Assembly: GCA_907163345.1 (NCBI GenBank)
Contig: CAJQUN010000130.1
Span: forward strand, 1,696,994 to 1,760,993
Source: Haberlea rhodopensis
Taxonomy: Eukaryota > Streptophyta > Magnoliopsida > Lamiales > Gesneriaceae
Direction: 5' to 3'
Length of the DNA stretch: 64,000 nucleotides
Shown piece after piece: positions 22,788-35,400 of the stretch. The notes beneath the pieces were generated by a model that was given only the letters and a program-made list of their open reading frames with translations, had not been told where the DNA came from and made no database searches. The number at the start of each line of letters is the position of its first letter. Position 1 is the first letter of the stretch. A program made the position numbers and the translations under genes.

Positions 22788-24191
22788 TGTAGCGAATCTC
22801 TACCGCAAGTGCACGGTGTCAAGTTTTAATATAATGGTTTAAGAGTAAGGAGTGTCGTACCCACAGGGACTAGTAGGAATTACCACAATTGATTAGAATT
22901 ACTATATTTAACCTACGATTAAGGAATGATTATTAAACTAAATTGACTTAAGCACAAAAATTAACCTAAACAGCAGTGATGGATAATTGAAGAGAATTTA
23001 TAAACGAATTATCAAGACGTCGGTTCACCCATGTAATCCCCCAAAAGTTGTCTATTAATTAAGATTCAATGTTCTATGTTCTAGGGTGACGAGTTTTCCT
23101 ATTTCATTCGTTATACCTTGGTCCGGTTATAACAAGTCTAGCATTAATCTACAATAAATCACTCCCGTGTCTTTATTGAATGATTAATACCGAGAAACGC
23201 TTTGTGAAAACTACTAGCCTTTGATTTTGGTAAATCTATTGCTAGCACACGTGTGCCAGATTTTACTTGGTCCGTCTCAACCTAAAACCCACGGCCTAAT
23301 TTACTACGTCGTATCGTAATCTCCTATGGTCAATTCAATTACGATTACCAATATCATGCAAAAGGTAGCTAATCTTTTACAAGCATTAACAACATAAATT
23401 ATGCGCAAAGATCATAGAAATTAAATCAAAACCGTTAATTAACTCAAGGGTTCAAACATGGGATCCCCTATGTCTTGACAAATATTTTAGCCAACAACCA
23501 TAATCAAATTATAATGCATAAACATGTCTTTAAACAATTTTAACATCAAAATCTGATATAAAAATTAATAAGTTCAGAAATACTAAGATAACGAGGATGT
23601 CGCTCCGTGCGTCGCTCCGTTCTTTCGTTCCTTGCGTTGCTCCTTCTCTTCAATGATTTGTGGTGGTGCTTTTGATGGAGGAGAGGCTGCTAGGTTTCAG
23701 AAAATTGTGCCAAAAGTCCCACAAAACGTCTGAAAATCTTCTATAAATAGTGTGGAGGAGTTTTGCAAAGTTTGGACACAAAATCACCAAGTAGGAAACA
23801 AAATCTCGATTTTTCAGGGTTTGGCGATCGATCTTCGTCACCTCGCGATCGATCTTCAATCTCTACTGGACGTGATACCCAAATTAAACAAATCCGCGAT
23901 CGATCTTCGTCATTTGCCGATCGATCACGGAAATCTGGCGATCGATCTTCGTCATTGCCGATCGATCTTGGACCTCAAATCTCCAATCTTGCGATTTGGT
24001 CCCTCCTTTTCCAGATTTGCTCAGTTTGGTCCTTTTTCAGCATTTTAAGCCCATTTCATCCAGTTTTATGCATTTGGACCTAGATTCCTGACATATACAA
24101 ATATATACCAAAACGTGTAATATTTTCTAGGAATCACTACAAAAACACCCTTAATCATATATCAAATTAAGTGTAAAAATCACACTTATCA
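22788..24191 (-). repeat. 3' LTR of the Athila-type element (1404 bp)
   Basis: On the minus strand it starts TGATAAGTGTGATTTTTACA at 24191 and ends near the CACTTGCGGTAGAGATTC block, with terminus GCTACA at 22788. Six CGATCGATC palindrome cores start at 23825, 23846, 23897, 23918, 23939 and 23959. The right boundary is firm because the PPT abuts it; the left boundary is inferred from the CA end. Confidence 0.75.
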
Positions 24192-25498
24192 ACTCCCCCA
24201 AACTTAAGCTTGATCGTCTCGAGCAAGAAATAAAATCAAAAAGTAGAGTTCAATATTTGAAGATTCAATTAAACCAATTTGTAGTCAATCATGTAGCTCA
24301 GACATCTCACTTACAGACGAACCAGAATAAATCAGAAAGTTTAACAAGTTGTGTTTTCTCCTAGATCAAGCAACACGTCTCCAAATCAGAACGTGGGTGT
24401 GTGCATTGTCACTTTCAAGTTTCATGCAATTTTCATAGATCAAATCATGCTAGTCAATGAAAAGTAAGATTATCATTGAGCATCCCAAACTCCTATTTTC
24501 AAACACTTCTCCACTAATGTAGTCACTCCCTAGACTTGGATCACTAGGTCTTTTTAAGCTTGTAGCGTTAGGCCTAGGTGTTTGGCTTCAAAGAAAGGAT
24601 AGGATAGCACAAACAAGAGAGTATAATCATGTAAATTTCAATGTTTTAGTACAACTTGAGCTTCTCTTCTTTTTCTTGTAGCCTTGGCCACTTTGGGTCT
24701 TAATTAGAATTTTTTTTTTTTCAAGGCTTTATCTATCTTTTTCTTTTCTCAATCATCATTTTTTTTTAATAAGCTCATCAAAATATAGCAATTTGTGTGC
24801 ATCTAAAGAGATTCATTATACTCCCTTTAGGTAAGGATGAATTCTTTCAATTTAAGCTCATAAAGGTGGGTATAATGAGTTTGCCAAAAAATGTTGAATG
24901 GGGGCTAATAGTATGTTAAACACACACCATTCTTTTTCAATTAGGCTCAAAATGGGACACTAGAGATTGATATATATCATGATAAGCTTCAAAGGCTCAA
25001 ACGATCCAAAAATCGCTTAAATCATTTCCAAGTCAAGTTCATAACTATAAAATTTCGCCTCAAAGTGTCATCATCAAATAAGTTCTAAGGTACTCTAAGA
25101 TGCTCAAAAACAATTCATCAAGTTCACAAAAAATTTCACTACTACAAATGCAATTCACAAGATTATGACTCAAATGTGCTCAATATATTCCTCATCTTTG
25201 ACATGCTACTCAAAACAAGATATTCACAAACAAGTTTTACAATCATCAAAACTCAAGTTGACATGCAAAGTGAGACTAGTATCATCATTGAATAGAGACC
25301 ACTACTATGATTTATTCTTATCTTACTAATTGAACCCACTTTCAAAAAAAAACTTTTTGTTGGTGCTCCAGAAACGATCAATTTCCAAATAAGAAGCATG
25401 ACACACAGTAATGCACTCCCCCAAACTTAATTCATGCATTGTCCTCAATGTAATAAGCATGGAAAGTAAGACAAAGCATTTACCTTTGACAACGACCG
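24192..25498 (-). other. Athila non-coding spacer with two PPT-like tracts
   Basis: About 1.3 kb of AT-rich DNA without a credible ORF lies between the gag-PR-IN ORF and the 3' LTR, where full Athila elements often carry an env-like ORF. TTAAGTTTGGGGGAGT occurs twice on the minus strand: at 24192-24207, abutting the LTR (the functional PPT position), and at 25415-25430, just after the ORF. A T-rich run lies near 24710-24725. Confidence 0.7.
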
Positions 25499-27209
25499 TC
25501 AGTGATCGTTGTCCAATTCCTCATCCACGTTGCAGTGCCTTAACCGCTGATCATTTACCACGTAAGTGCCTAGAATAGGATCACTTACCTTAATTGCTCC
25601 ATGAGCATAGACGGTGGTTACCATGAATGGTCCAACCCATGACGCCTTTCGCTTGCTTTGGAAAATGCGAGGTGGTGGCGCTTTATGCAACTGCACTGTC
25701 TCTCCCTTCATGAATGTCCTTTTCTCCTTGAGCTTCTTAGCCTTTTTTGACTTGACCATGTCATGGATCTTGCCTTCCTTAAGCTCTAGCTCAGACTCCA
25801 CGTTCACCTCATTAGTACCTTGCACCACATCAACAAGCAAAGTGTCAATCATGTTAACTTTTAGATAATCATGCTCGTTGTGTGCGTGTGTTGAAGATTT
25901 TAACATATTGAATGTAACACGATCCTCTCCTACACGGAGGATCAACTTCCCTTCTTCAACATCAATGATGGCTCTTCCAGTAGCCAAGAATGGGCGTCCC
26001 AGGATCAATGGCATTCTCACATCCTCCTCCATATCCAGCACTAGGAAATCCACTGGGAAGGTGAATTGATCTATCTTTACTGGCACATCTTCAATGATTC
26101 CTAGTGGGTAGGTGATAGACTTGTCTGCCATTTGCAACACTACCCTCGTGGGCTTCGGCTCTCCTAATCCAAGTCTCTGAAAAACAAACAAAGGCATCAA
26201 ATTCACACTAGCACCCAAATCACATAATGATTTAATAGAAGAAATAGGCCCAACAGTGCAAGGAATAGAGAAACTCCCTGGATCTTTTAACTTGGTGGCC
26301 GATTTCTTTTGCACAATAGCACTACATTCCTCAGTCAAAAAGACAGTCTCGTGCTCTCCCAATTTCTGCTTCTTAGACAACATCTTCTTTAAGAAGTTAG
26401 CATAATTTGGCATTTCTCGTAAGGCATCAATAAACGGTATATCTATATGCAAATTCTTAAGCATGTCTAAAAATTTGGCAAAGTTTGAATCAACCTTTGC
26501 CCTATTAACTGCTGCAGGGAATGGGAGAGGAATGTGTACCTTTTCTTGTGGTGTGATAGGTGTAGTGTCTCTAGTGGACTTACCCTTGTTGCGTGGCTGC
26601 TCCTTTTCATCTTGTTTAATTGCAATCTTTTCAGTCTCCTTCTCATCACCAAGTTCTTTTCCACTCCTCAAGGTCACGGGATTGGCTTGGTCCCTTGGAT
26701 TTTTCTCGGTGTCACTCGGTAGGGTTCCTTGTGCTCTTCCGGCCAAGATGGTTGCCAATTGTCCGACTTGAGTTTCCAAATTCTTGATAGATGCATCTTG
26801 GTTACTCATCCTTGTCTCAGTAGATGATATAAACTTGACAAGTAATTCCTCCATACTCGGCTTTGGTTGGTAACCCGGTTGTGCTTGAGGGTTCAAAACA
26901 TTCTTTTGGTCGGACCAAGAGAAGTTTGGATGATTCCTCCATGGTTGGTTATAGTTGTTGGAGTAAGAATTACCCTGTTGTGGCCTGTTTCCTACAAAGT
27001 TAGCATTTTCAGTATTTTGCACAAAAGGATTACCTGCCTGGCATTCCGTGCTCTGATGGTTGCCAACACACAAGTCACATATGACCACTTGAGCTCGCAT
27101 CGCTGTCATGCTCAAGCCATCCATTTTCTTATTCAACGCCTCCAATTGAGATTTTATTGATGTTACCTCATCAACTTGGTGCACCCCAATCGGTCTTTTG
27201 GGCACATTC
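25499..27209 (-). CDS. Athila Gag C-terminus, protease and integrase tail, fused in frame
   Basis: This is the second part of an ORF that starts at 52938 (join 52938-52239 with 27204-25499: 2406 nt, 801 codons plus stop, no interruption). It contains a Cys-containing segment (ICDLC...H...C), an N-rich stretch with NYNQPWRNHPN, and an ITLRSGKE-like block. The protease has LCDLGASVNLMP, the Athila form of the active site, and LGRPFLATGRA. Directly after protease the frame enters the integrase C-terminal fold (WVGPFMVTTVYAHGAIKV), so RT, RNase H and the IN core have been removed without losing the frame. It could make a Gag-protease protein but not reverse-transcribe. The GTG at 27205 is internal, not a start. 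Confidence 0.85.
27205..27209. repeat. Target-site duplication of element E (left)
   Basis: CATTC precedes the LTR start TGTGATGTCCAG and recurs at 52239-52243 after the 3' LTR. Removing E with one copy restores the Athila reading frame. Confidence 0.95.
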
Positions 27210-30200
27210 TGTGATGTCCAGATTATTTAATCATTTGTTGGACTAGATATGATTTAGATTTTAGTGATAATTAATTTTAGAATTTATTTGAAGTGGAATT
27301 GACCAAGTGAAGGTCAACTGGCGAGTTAATCGAATCATAAAATAATTCGAGATTGTAAAATATACTCCGATAATATTTTAGAGATAAATTAATTAAAATG
27401 AAGAATTTAAGTTTTGGATTTTTGGGGTGTGTATAAATCCCAATCGTTGTCTATAAATAATATATCAGTGCACCGGCGACACTTCGATGTACAAAACCGG
27501 GTCAGGGTACAAAAAAAATAAATATGTTATGTTGGCATTTTCGGACACACGGTAAAAGGTGTAAAATCTTGCACAAAACCCGAACCCTTTTCTTCTCTGC
27601 TGTATATCGCGCTCATCCGACCCCTCGCCGTTCAAACCGCGCGCCCGCCGCCGTCCGAACTCCTTCCGGTGCGTCCAACCTGCCATCGCCTTTGTCTCTC
27701 CCAGACGCTTCTTTCCATAACAAAAACGTGAAGTTTCGTCGCGTATTTCGTTCGAATCTCGCAAGGAAGCGCAGCGGTAAAAATCGCGATTTCGTCCGAT
27801 TTTGGAGCGATTTTATTCCAATTTTTTTGTGGGTAATCCTCGCCGTCCCTCAGTCGTTATTCACCTGAAATCCCTCGAATTTTTGATGAACTTTGGTTCG
27901 ATTTTGCTGGCATTTTTGGAAGGGTTTGCTATTGTGTGTTTGAGTGTGTGCGTGTGTGTGCGTGAGTGTGTGCTGTGCGTGTATGAGTGTGTGTATTTGT
28001 GTGCTGATTACATGTATTTGTGAGTATTTCAGTGTATATTAGTGTGTATATTATATATACACATATATATATATGAACTTTCCAGCTTGTGTTGGTATGA
28101 GTTAGTGTTGTATGCTCATATGTGAGGGTGTCCCAGCACATGTTAGTGGGTGTGAGTTAAAGATTTTAGTGCTGCCCGGAAATCGTTACGTCTTGATTAA
28201 TTGCCTTTGTTATGAAGATATTAGATGAGAGTTTGAATACTTGTTCTAATGTTATCATAGATGTTGAAATTGATAAAAATGTGATTTTATTGATGTTAAA
28301 CTTGATACTATATATTTTAGTTGGGAAAGGTGTCTATGAATCGATTTTAGGGTTGTCTTGGTTGATTATAAAAGCCAACTTCAACTTGAAAATAATGCTC
28401 ATAAAGTGTTTGATATAATGTTTAAGGGGAGTTCAAGTGTAACCAAAAGCTATACTAAATGTGGGAATAAATGGGTTAGATACATGGTAGTGTAAGTTAT
28501 GGCATGGAACAAGATTGTGGTGATGTGTATGCTTGAATGGGCATTATGAGTTTAGATTGAAATTCAATACATATTTAATTTGTTTAAGTTGAATTTAATC
28601 AATAAATGACTTTATGATGGGATTAAGGGAATTAGATTTTAAAGGGTAGAATCTTATATCTACATGGATCCCTTCTTTCGTTTCTTGGTTTGAATCACCT
28701 TGGTGTGGGTTTGAATAATTGTGGAACATGTTATTTGACTTAATTGGATTGTTATAGTTAGACACTAGTTGTATATTATTATACATACACCCTTGCACTT
28801 TCTTTCCCTCTGTCGAATTTGCGTGTCTAGTGAACTGCTATGTGAGTTAGGCGTGATCTTGCACGTATGGGTGTGTGTATCCCGCATCATGTGTCTGATG
28901 TAGCGGATGGTGGGAGATGATGGGGTTTTGCATCACAAATGAAATATCATGATTCATGTGAAGATGTGTGCATCAAAGTATTGATTATGATTTGATTCAT
29001 AATATTGAGTTATTGATTTGTGATATGGAAATGAAAGTAAGAACTATTTGAAGGATGTTCATTGCTCGGATTATGAGCTAATATTGAATTGATATTCGAT
29101 ATAGACTCTACAGCAGGCTTCGGACGTTGATGATAGCTTGTTCATGTTGTCTACTATAAGGTACGTGGTGACGTACGAGCAGGTATATCTAGTATCTATA
29201 CATTCATGTATACATGCAATTTTGAATATGATGTTTCAGGTAAGTGTTTGACTTTAACAAATGAGTTTCATATACGAGTTATGGGGGACACGTAGTGGTA
29301 CGTGATCCAATTATACTAGTTGAGTATTGATGCCTTGGGCATGAGCATTATGAGAAAGTGTCGAGAATGAGATAGTGGGATAACCAGGTTTACATTGATG
29401 TTGAATTATTTATGTTGAGCATAAATGATGCATTGTTGTTGTATTGAATTCATAGTGTTGTTGGATATCATATTTTCAATGATAATACTGAACTTGACAT
29501 TATGAAAGTCCGTGAGTTTGAAACAGGAACAGTGTGTGGATGCTATACAGATTCGGAATTGTACAGGGAGTACATTTTATGAGTTTGAATAATCTAAATT
29601 GTTGCATTATGATTTCATATGTTGATTTGTGATCGAATATTGAGTTGGAGTGTGCTCACCTGTGTGGGGGCTGTTTCTGTTGAAACAGGTACAATAGGTA
29701 CGATGCTGCTTTGGAGTACTAGGCTCGAACCTTGTTGGATGATGCTTCCAGAAGCATAGTATGAGATTGAGCCGATATACGAGGTTGAGCGGTTGGTATT
29801 TATACTAATTATGCATCCGGATGTGTATCCGTTATTCGTTGCTCTTCTGTGAGCACTTGTATCTGTATATGGACTGTATAAGGGTGTTGAAACCCACTTC
29901 TGTTGTCTTATTAGTGTGGTGTCTTCCCTAACTGGGAATTTACTTGTGTTTCTATATTCTGTTTAATATTGCGTTGTCCCTGGTCGGGAGTTATATTATG
30001 TGATGTGTTTTATTTCCGGATTGCTCAGTTTGTGGGGAGACTCTGCCCAAATTTTTATAAAAACCCACAATGTAAAGAGTGGTGTAATGGGGATAGTATT
30101 GGGTGAAACCCCGGAGTCTATTTGTTGGTGGAAATGATTATATAATGTTGAACATTATTTATGTCATGGGATTATGGGAAACATGTAATGATTCTTTTTA

Positions 30201-30283
30201 AAGAATGAAATTAAAATGAAAAATTAATACACATACGACGTCATAAATGAACTAATGACGAGTTTAAGTGTTGGGGCCTTACA
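27210..30283 (+). repeat. 5' LTR of element E (3074 bp)
   Basis: Compared with the 3' copy it has about 80 bp more near 28170-28255 and about 20 bp more near 27690-27720, plus scattered substitutions (roughly 1.5-2% in the stretches compared). It contains a TG-rich tract and a TA run (27930-28075) and a GTACGTG/GACGTACG box (29160-29180). The inverted pair is CAGGAACAG (29524-29532) / CTGTTTCTG (29671-29679). It lacks the CGATCGATCG palindromes. Confidence 0.92.
27930..28075 (+). repeat. TG-rich and TA simple repeats in LTR E
   Basis: The run is GTGTG(C/A)G-type, followed by TATATATACACATATATATATATG. The homologous tract in the 3' LTR is at about 49975-50115. Confidence 0.85.
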
Positions 30284-30919
30284 TTAGTGGTATCAGAGCA
30301 GTGGTTGCTCTTTGGGGCTGTTAAGGGCCTAGGAAGTTATTGATAGCACATATTTATGCATGATGGCATTAATGTTGTATGACACAACTAGTTGTTTATG
30401 TGCTTTTATGATATGAAAAGTGGTACTAATCATTATAATTGCAGGAATCGTGTAGAATGCGATGTGATGGCATTAATGGTGATGTCTAGCACTTCATGTA
30501 TTATGTGTTAAGGGATCGGATTTTGTAGGAAAATCAGGAAAGGTGAAACGTACGGGCTTCGGACGGTAAAACGTGTTATACCTTTTATTATGTATATCAT
30601 GGATAGTGGATCCTTACATGTGATGATATATGTGAAATGATAGTGATATATATTGTGATAATGGAACCAATTGTTGTGTTTGATTATTGTGGTAGAATTG
30701 ATGAATGTTCCGGTAGCCTTTATCTCCGAGCGAGGGAGGTACTTGCCGCTGTCATGTCTAAGCGAGGTAACATGCCGCTGTCATTGTCGAAGAGAGGGGT
30801 CCTAAAATTCCGCTGTTGTATTGGGACCGGAACAGTCACAATTCTAGTGATTAATGTGGAATATTGTGGTTATAACTGGAACGTGATATCGATCATTATA
30901 TTGTGAACTGTTGTATTAA
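30284..30919 (+). other. Element E interior: PBS, leader and a B-type LTR fragment
   Basis: The PBS TGGTATCAGAGC starts at 30288. From about 30540 to 30914 the sequence matches the middle of LTR B (compare 14350-14770): the GACGTACG/CGGTAAA box, the block with ATGTTCCGGTAGCC, CCGCT/AGCG hairpin units, and the text around ACAGTCACAATTC. No gene is present; the short ORF at 30637 lies within this LTR-like DNA. The TSD of C (ATTAA) is 30915-30919. Confidence 0.75.
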
Positions 30920-32453
30920 TGTGGGGTCTTCCCACCTTAACAGTGATTAATAGACATAAGAAGGACTAATCATGCATTAATAACGTCTTAAGGTTCTGGT
31001 TGTTACATGAGCTAACAGGATTTCAGGCCAAAATAAAAGACTTCAAAAAATAATTCATTACATTCCCAAAAGATGGTTAATATTAGATTTATACTACTCC
31101 TAGAGTAGATACTAATCGTAACTTGAATCCTATACATTCCTGTGTTCCTTGTAGCTCACTGCCTCAACCCGACCCTTAGTCCTTTAGCCCAAAAGCGTAC
31201 CTACAGGGACAACACATCATAAGCATATACAATTTACTTAACATCATAAAAACATCATAGTAAATGCATGGAATATTGGTTAAGTAAATATACTGGTTAT
31301 TCATTAACTTCTTATTGTTGTCCCTGATTCATAATCATGCATATGGGCATCTTACCCTGTGGCATCTTACCACATAACATCGCATGGCTTCTTACCATGT
31401 GGGGCATCTTACCCCGTGGCATCTTACCACAAATAACATCGCATGGCCTCTTACCATGTGGGGCATCTTACCCCGTGGCATCTTACCACAATTAATATCA
31501 TAGACATCTTATAAACATCGTAAACATCTTATAAACATCATAAACATCTTATAAACATCATCATTTCATCATGTATACTCATGCAATAAAAGCATAGTCG
31601 TAGTGTAAAGATGTGTTTTACCGTCCGATGCCCGTACGCCTCTTACGTACCTTTTCAAAAGGAGGAGGAGTCAACAGACTTATCTCCTTGATTGTGCTAG
31701 TACCTGGGATGGCTCTACACAACCACATAATACAATTTTAGGCACCGAAACGAGAATCGAAATCAAATTACAAAAAGAGAACATAAAATTTTATCACACA
31801 TGAACAGTGACTACCGATCGATCGGTCTCCCTCACCGATGGATCGCTAACTGTTCATCATTTTCTTCATTTTGCTACGGCATTTGCCGATCGATCGGTGT
31901 TCATCACCGATCGATCGGTCGTTGATATTCATGCGAGATTTTCCAGAAATCTCGAACACCTTAATTCACACCCTTCAAACTACTTCATAACATACATACT
32001 ATGCCTAAACAAGCATATCAATAGCTTCACCATACTGGCATGCCAAATATGCTACAAATAAAACACATGTATAAAACGAAAAAGCTGGTGAACCAGCGTG
32101 ATTCCTCACCACTTTTGCTCTCCGATTTTTGTCAAGAAGAGACAAGGAATTTCCGATCACTTTCCTCCTAGTAGCAGTCCAGATTTCGGACGAAAAGAAG
32201 GGAGGAAGAAGGAAGTGTTTGGAAGAGACAAAGTGAGAAATATTAAGGGCCAACATGCCTACTTGGTCAACTCTTTTCCAGAAAAACAGGGGAGGGGCGT
32301 GGGTTGCTGCAAGTGGGGGGTGGGTGGTTGCATGTAGGGTGGTTTTGTGGTGTTTAATTGTGTCCCGGTATTTCATACGATGTATATAAATATCTCCCCT
32401 TGATATTTTATAATTTTACTACATCAATACAACATTTAAAAACACCTAACATG
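30920..32453 (-). repeat. 3' LTR of element C, truncated and internally deleted
   Basis: It lacks about 450 bp present at 38018-38470 of the 5' LTR (junction near 32031). It also lacks the first approximately 120 bp, where it runs into pol at a shared ACATG (32449-32453). Palindrome cores start at 31815, 31836 (degenerate), 31887 and 31908. The hairpin array is at 31336-31490, the GTACGTA box at 31618-31652, and the inverted pair at 31204-31213/31317-31326. Confidence 0.92.
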
Positions 32454-35400
32454 GAAAACATCGGGTATGCCAGACAAGGATGGGGGTAAAGCCAAACGAT
32501 ATGCCAATGTACCGATACGCTGTAAAACCTCATATGGCCCAACATACCTCGAAGATAACTTCCCCCGCATCCCAAAACGAACCACATCCCTGAAGGGCGA
32601 GATCTTTAAGAAGACCCTGTCTCCTAACTGGAATTCAAGCGGTCGTCGCCGCTTATTGGCATAGGCCGCTTGCCTATCCTGGGCCGCTTTCATCTTCTGG
32701 CGTATCAACTTTATCTTACCTTCCATGTCCTTGATCATATCCGGTCCTCCGACCACTTTGCTAGTCAAGTCCTCCCAATACGGTGATCTACATCATCGTC
32801 CCTACAGAGCTTCAAAAGGAGCCATTTGAATGCTCGCCTGATAACTGTTATTATAGGAGAACTCCACCAGCGGCACTGAATCCTGCCACGGAGTATCAAA
32901 CTCCAAAATGCAGGCCCTCAACATGTCTTCGAGCGTCTGAATGGTACGCTCCGTCTGGCCGTCTGGCTGAGGGTGATAGGCCTTGCTCAGTCTCACCTCT
33001 GTGCCCAAAGCTGTCTGGAGACCCTCCCAGAAATGTGAAGTGAATCTCGGATCTCTGTCAGACACTATCGAGACTGGAATACCATGCAATCTCACCACAT
33101 CCCGTAAATACATCTGGGCCATCTTCAAGTTTGTATATGACATACTGTAAGGGATGAAATGAGCCGTCTTCGTCAGCCTATCCACGATCACCCAGATCGC
33201 ATCAAATCCTGAGGCCGTCCTTGTTAAGTGGGTCACGAAGTCCATAGATATATGCTCCCACTTCCATTCAGGCACCTCTAAGCTCTTCAGCTCACCACCA
33301 GGCCTCTACCTCTCTGCCTTTACCTGCTGGCAGATCAAACATCTTTTGACGAAATTGATCACCTCACGCTTCATGCATCTCCACCAGAATTGATCGCATA
33401 GATCTTTGTACATCTTCTTTCCCGTTGGGTGGATACTAAACCGACTACTGTGAGCTCGCTCCAATATTCCTCTACGCAGTTCTGGTGTATCTGGGACTAC
33501 CCATCGGTTGCCCAGTCTCAAAGAATCATCCTCAGCCACTCTGAACTTGGATGGCTGTCCCTGAAGTACCAATGATGTCCATCTCTGAACCTCACTATCC
33601 GACTTCTGGGCCTTCCTGATCGCCTCAAATACATCTGGCTCCGCCAATAAGGTCGACACTCGCACAGGCGACGTGTCTACATCAAAATCATAGCCCAGAT
33701 GGCAATAAGAAGTCATCAAGGCCGACAAACACATAACATCCTCTGCAATACTCTTCACCTTCCGACTTAAGGCGTCTGCTATTAAGTTCGCTTTACCTGG
33801 ATGGTACTCAATTTCACAACATAGTCTTTGAGCAAATCCATCCACCTTCTTTGCCTCATATTCAACTCTGCCTGAGTGAATAAGAACTTCAGGCTCTTAT
33901 GGTCCGTATATATAGTGAAAGACGTGCCATACAAGTAATGCCTCCAGATCTTCAAGGCAAATATGATGGCCGCCAGTTCCAAATCATGCACTGGATACCT
34001 AGCCTCGTGTGGCTTCACCTGCCTCGATGCATAAGCCACCACGTGCTTATCTTGCATCAACACACAGCCCAAACCCTGCATTGACGCATCCGTATACAAG
34101 GCAAACTTCTTATTCTCAGACGGAATCACCAATACCGGCGCTGTAGTCAAGCGACGCTTCAGTTCTTGAAAACTTTCCTCACAAGCCTCAGACCAAAAGA
34201 AGGGGACTCCTTTCTGAGTCAGCTGTGTCAGGGGTTTGGCAATCTTCGAGAAACCTTCGACGAAACGTCGGTAATAACCTGCCAGACCGAGGAAACTCCG
34301 TATCTCCGGTACAGAAGTGGGTGCAGCCCACTCTAACACAGCTTCAATCTTCCTGGGATCCACAGATATCCCATGGCTAGATATGACATGGCCCAAGAAT
34401 ACCACGCTGTCCAACCAGAACTCGCACTTACTAAGCTTTACATATAACTGATGATCCCTGAGGTCTGAAGCACTGTCCTCAAGTGCTTTACATGATCTTC
34501 TTCCGTTCGAGAGTAAATAAGTATGTCGTCAATGAAGACTATGACGAACTGATCCAAATATGGCTGGAACACCCTGTTCATCAAACTCATGAAGACAGCT
34601 GGGGCATTCGTCACCCCAAAAGGCATGACCAGGAATTCATAGTGCCCATATCTAGTCCTGAACGCCGTCTTCTGAACATCATATTCTCTTACTCGAATCT
34701 GATGGTACCCCGACCTCAGATCGATCTTACTGTAAAGCCTCGTACCCTGCAACTGATCGAACAAGTCATCGATCCTCGGAAGTGGATACTTGTTATTTAC
34801 TGTAGCTTTATTCAGCTGTCTGTAGTCAATGCATAGACGCATCGATCCATCTTTCTTCTTAACAAATAAGACAGGTGCACCCCAGGCGATACGCTAGGGC
34901 GTATGTAGCCCTTGTCAAGGAGTTCCTGCAACTGAAACTTTAACTCCCTTAACTCTGCTGGTGCCATCCTATATGGGGCACGAGAAATCGTAGACGTCCC
35001 TGGTAGCAGTTCAATCCCAAACTCGACCTCTCTCGTCGGTGGGAATCCGGGAATTTCCTCCGGAAAGACATCAGCAAACTCTGCCACTACGGGCACATCC
35101 TCAACCTTTAACTCCTTCCTCTCTTCCGTCATATCAACAGCATAGATAAGATAGCCTGTATGACCTCGTTCCAATAACTGTGCCATCTTGACAGCAGATA
35201 TCAACTGAATCTTTGGGCGAGAACCATCCCCAAAGAATGTCCACTGGACTCCCATATCAGACCTGAATCGGACAGTCCTCTGCCTGCAGTCTACCACTGC
35301 CTGATACTTGTTCAGAACATCGATGCCCACAATGCAATCGAAGTCTGTCATTCCCAGCACGATCAAATCCGATCTTAACTCATTATCCTCAAAATAAATG

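Larger units (their letters stand above)
22788..27209 (-). mobile_element. Athila-type defective element, 3' half
   Basis: On the minus strand: end of gag, protease, IN tail, non-coding spacer, PPT, 3' LTR. The element continues at 52239-52983 (start of gag) on the other side of insertion E, and its 5' LTR must lie right of element D, outside the window. It has no RT, RNase H or IN core. Confidence 0.88.

Noticed and set aside
27524..28023. ORFs in LTR E repeated at 49582-50061
   Set aside because: They are present in both LTRs, differ by frame-changing indels and include a TG simple repeat. No protein family is recognised.
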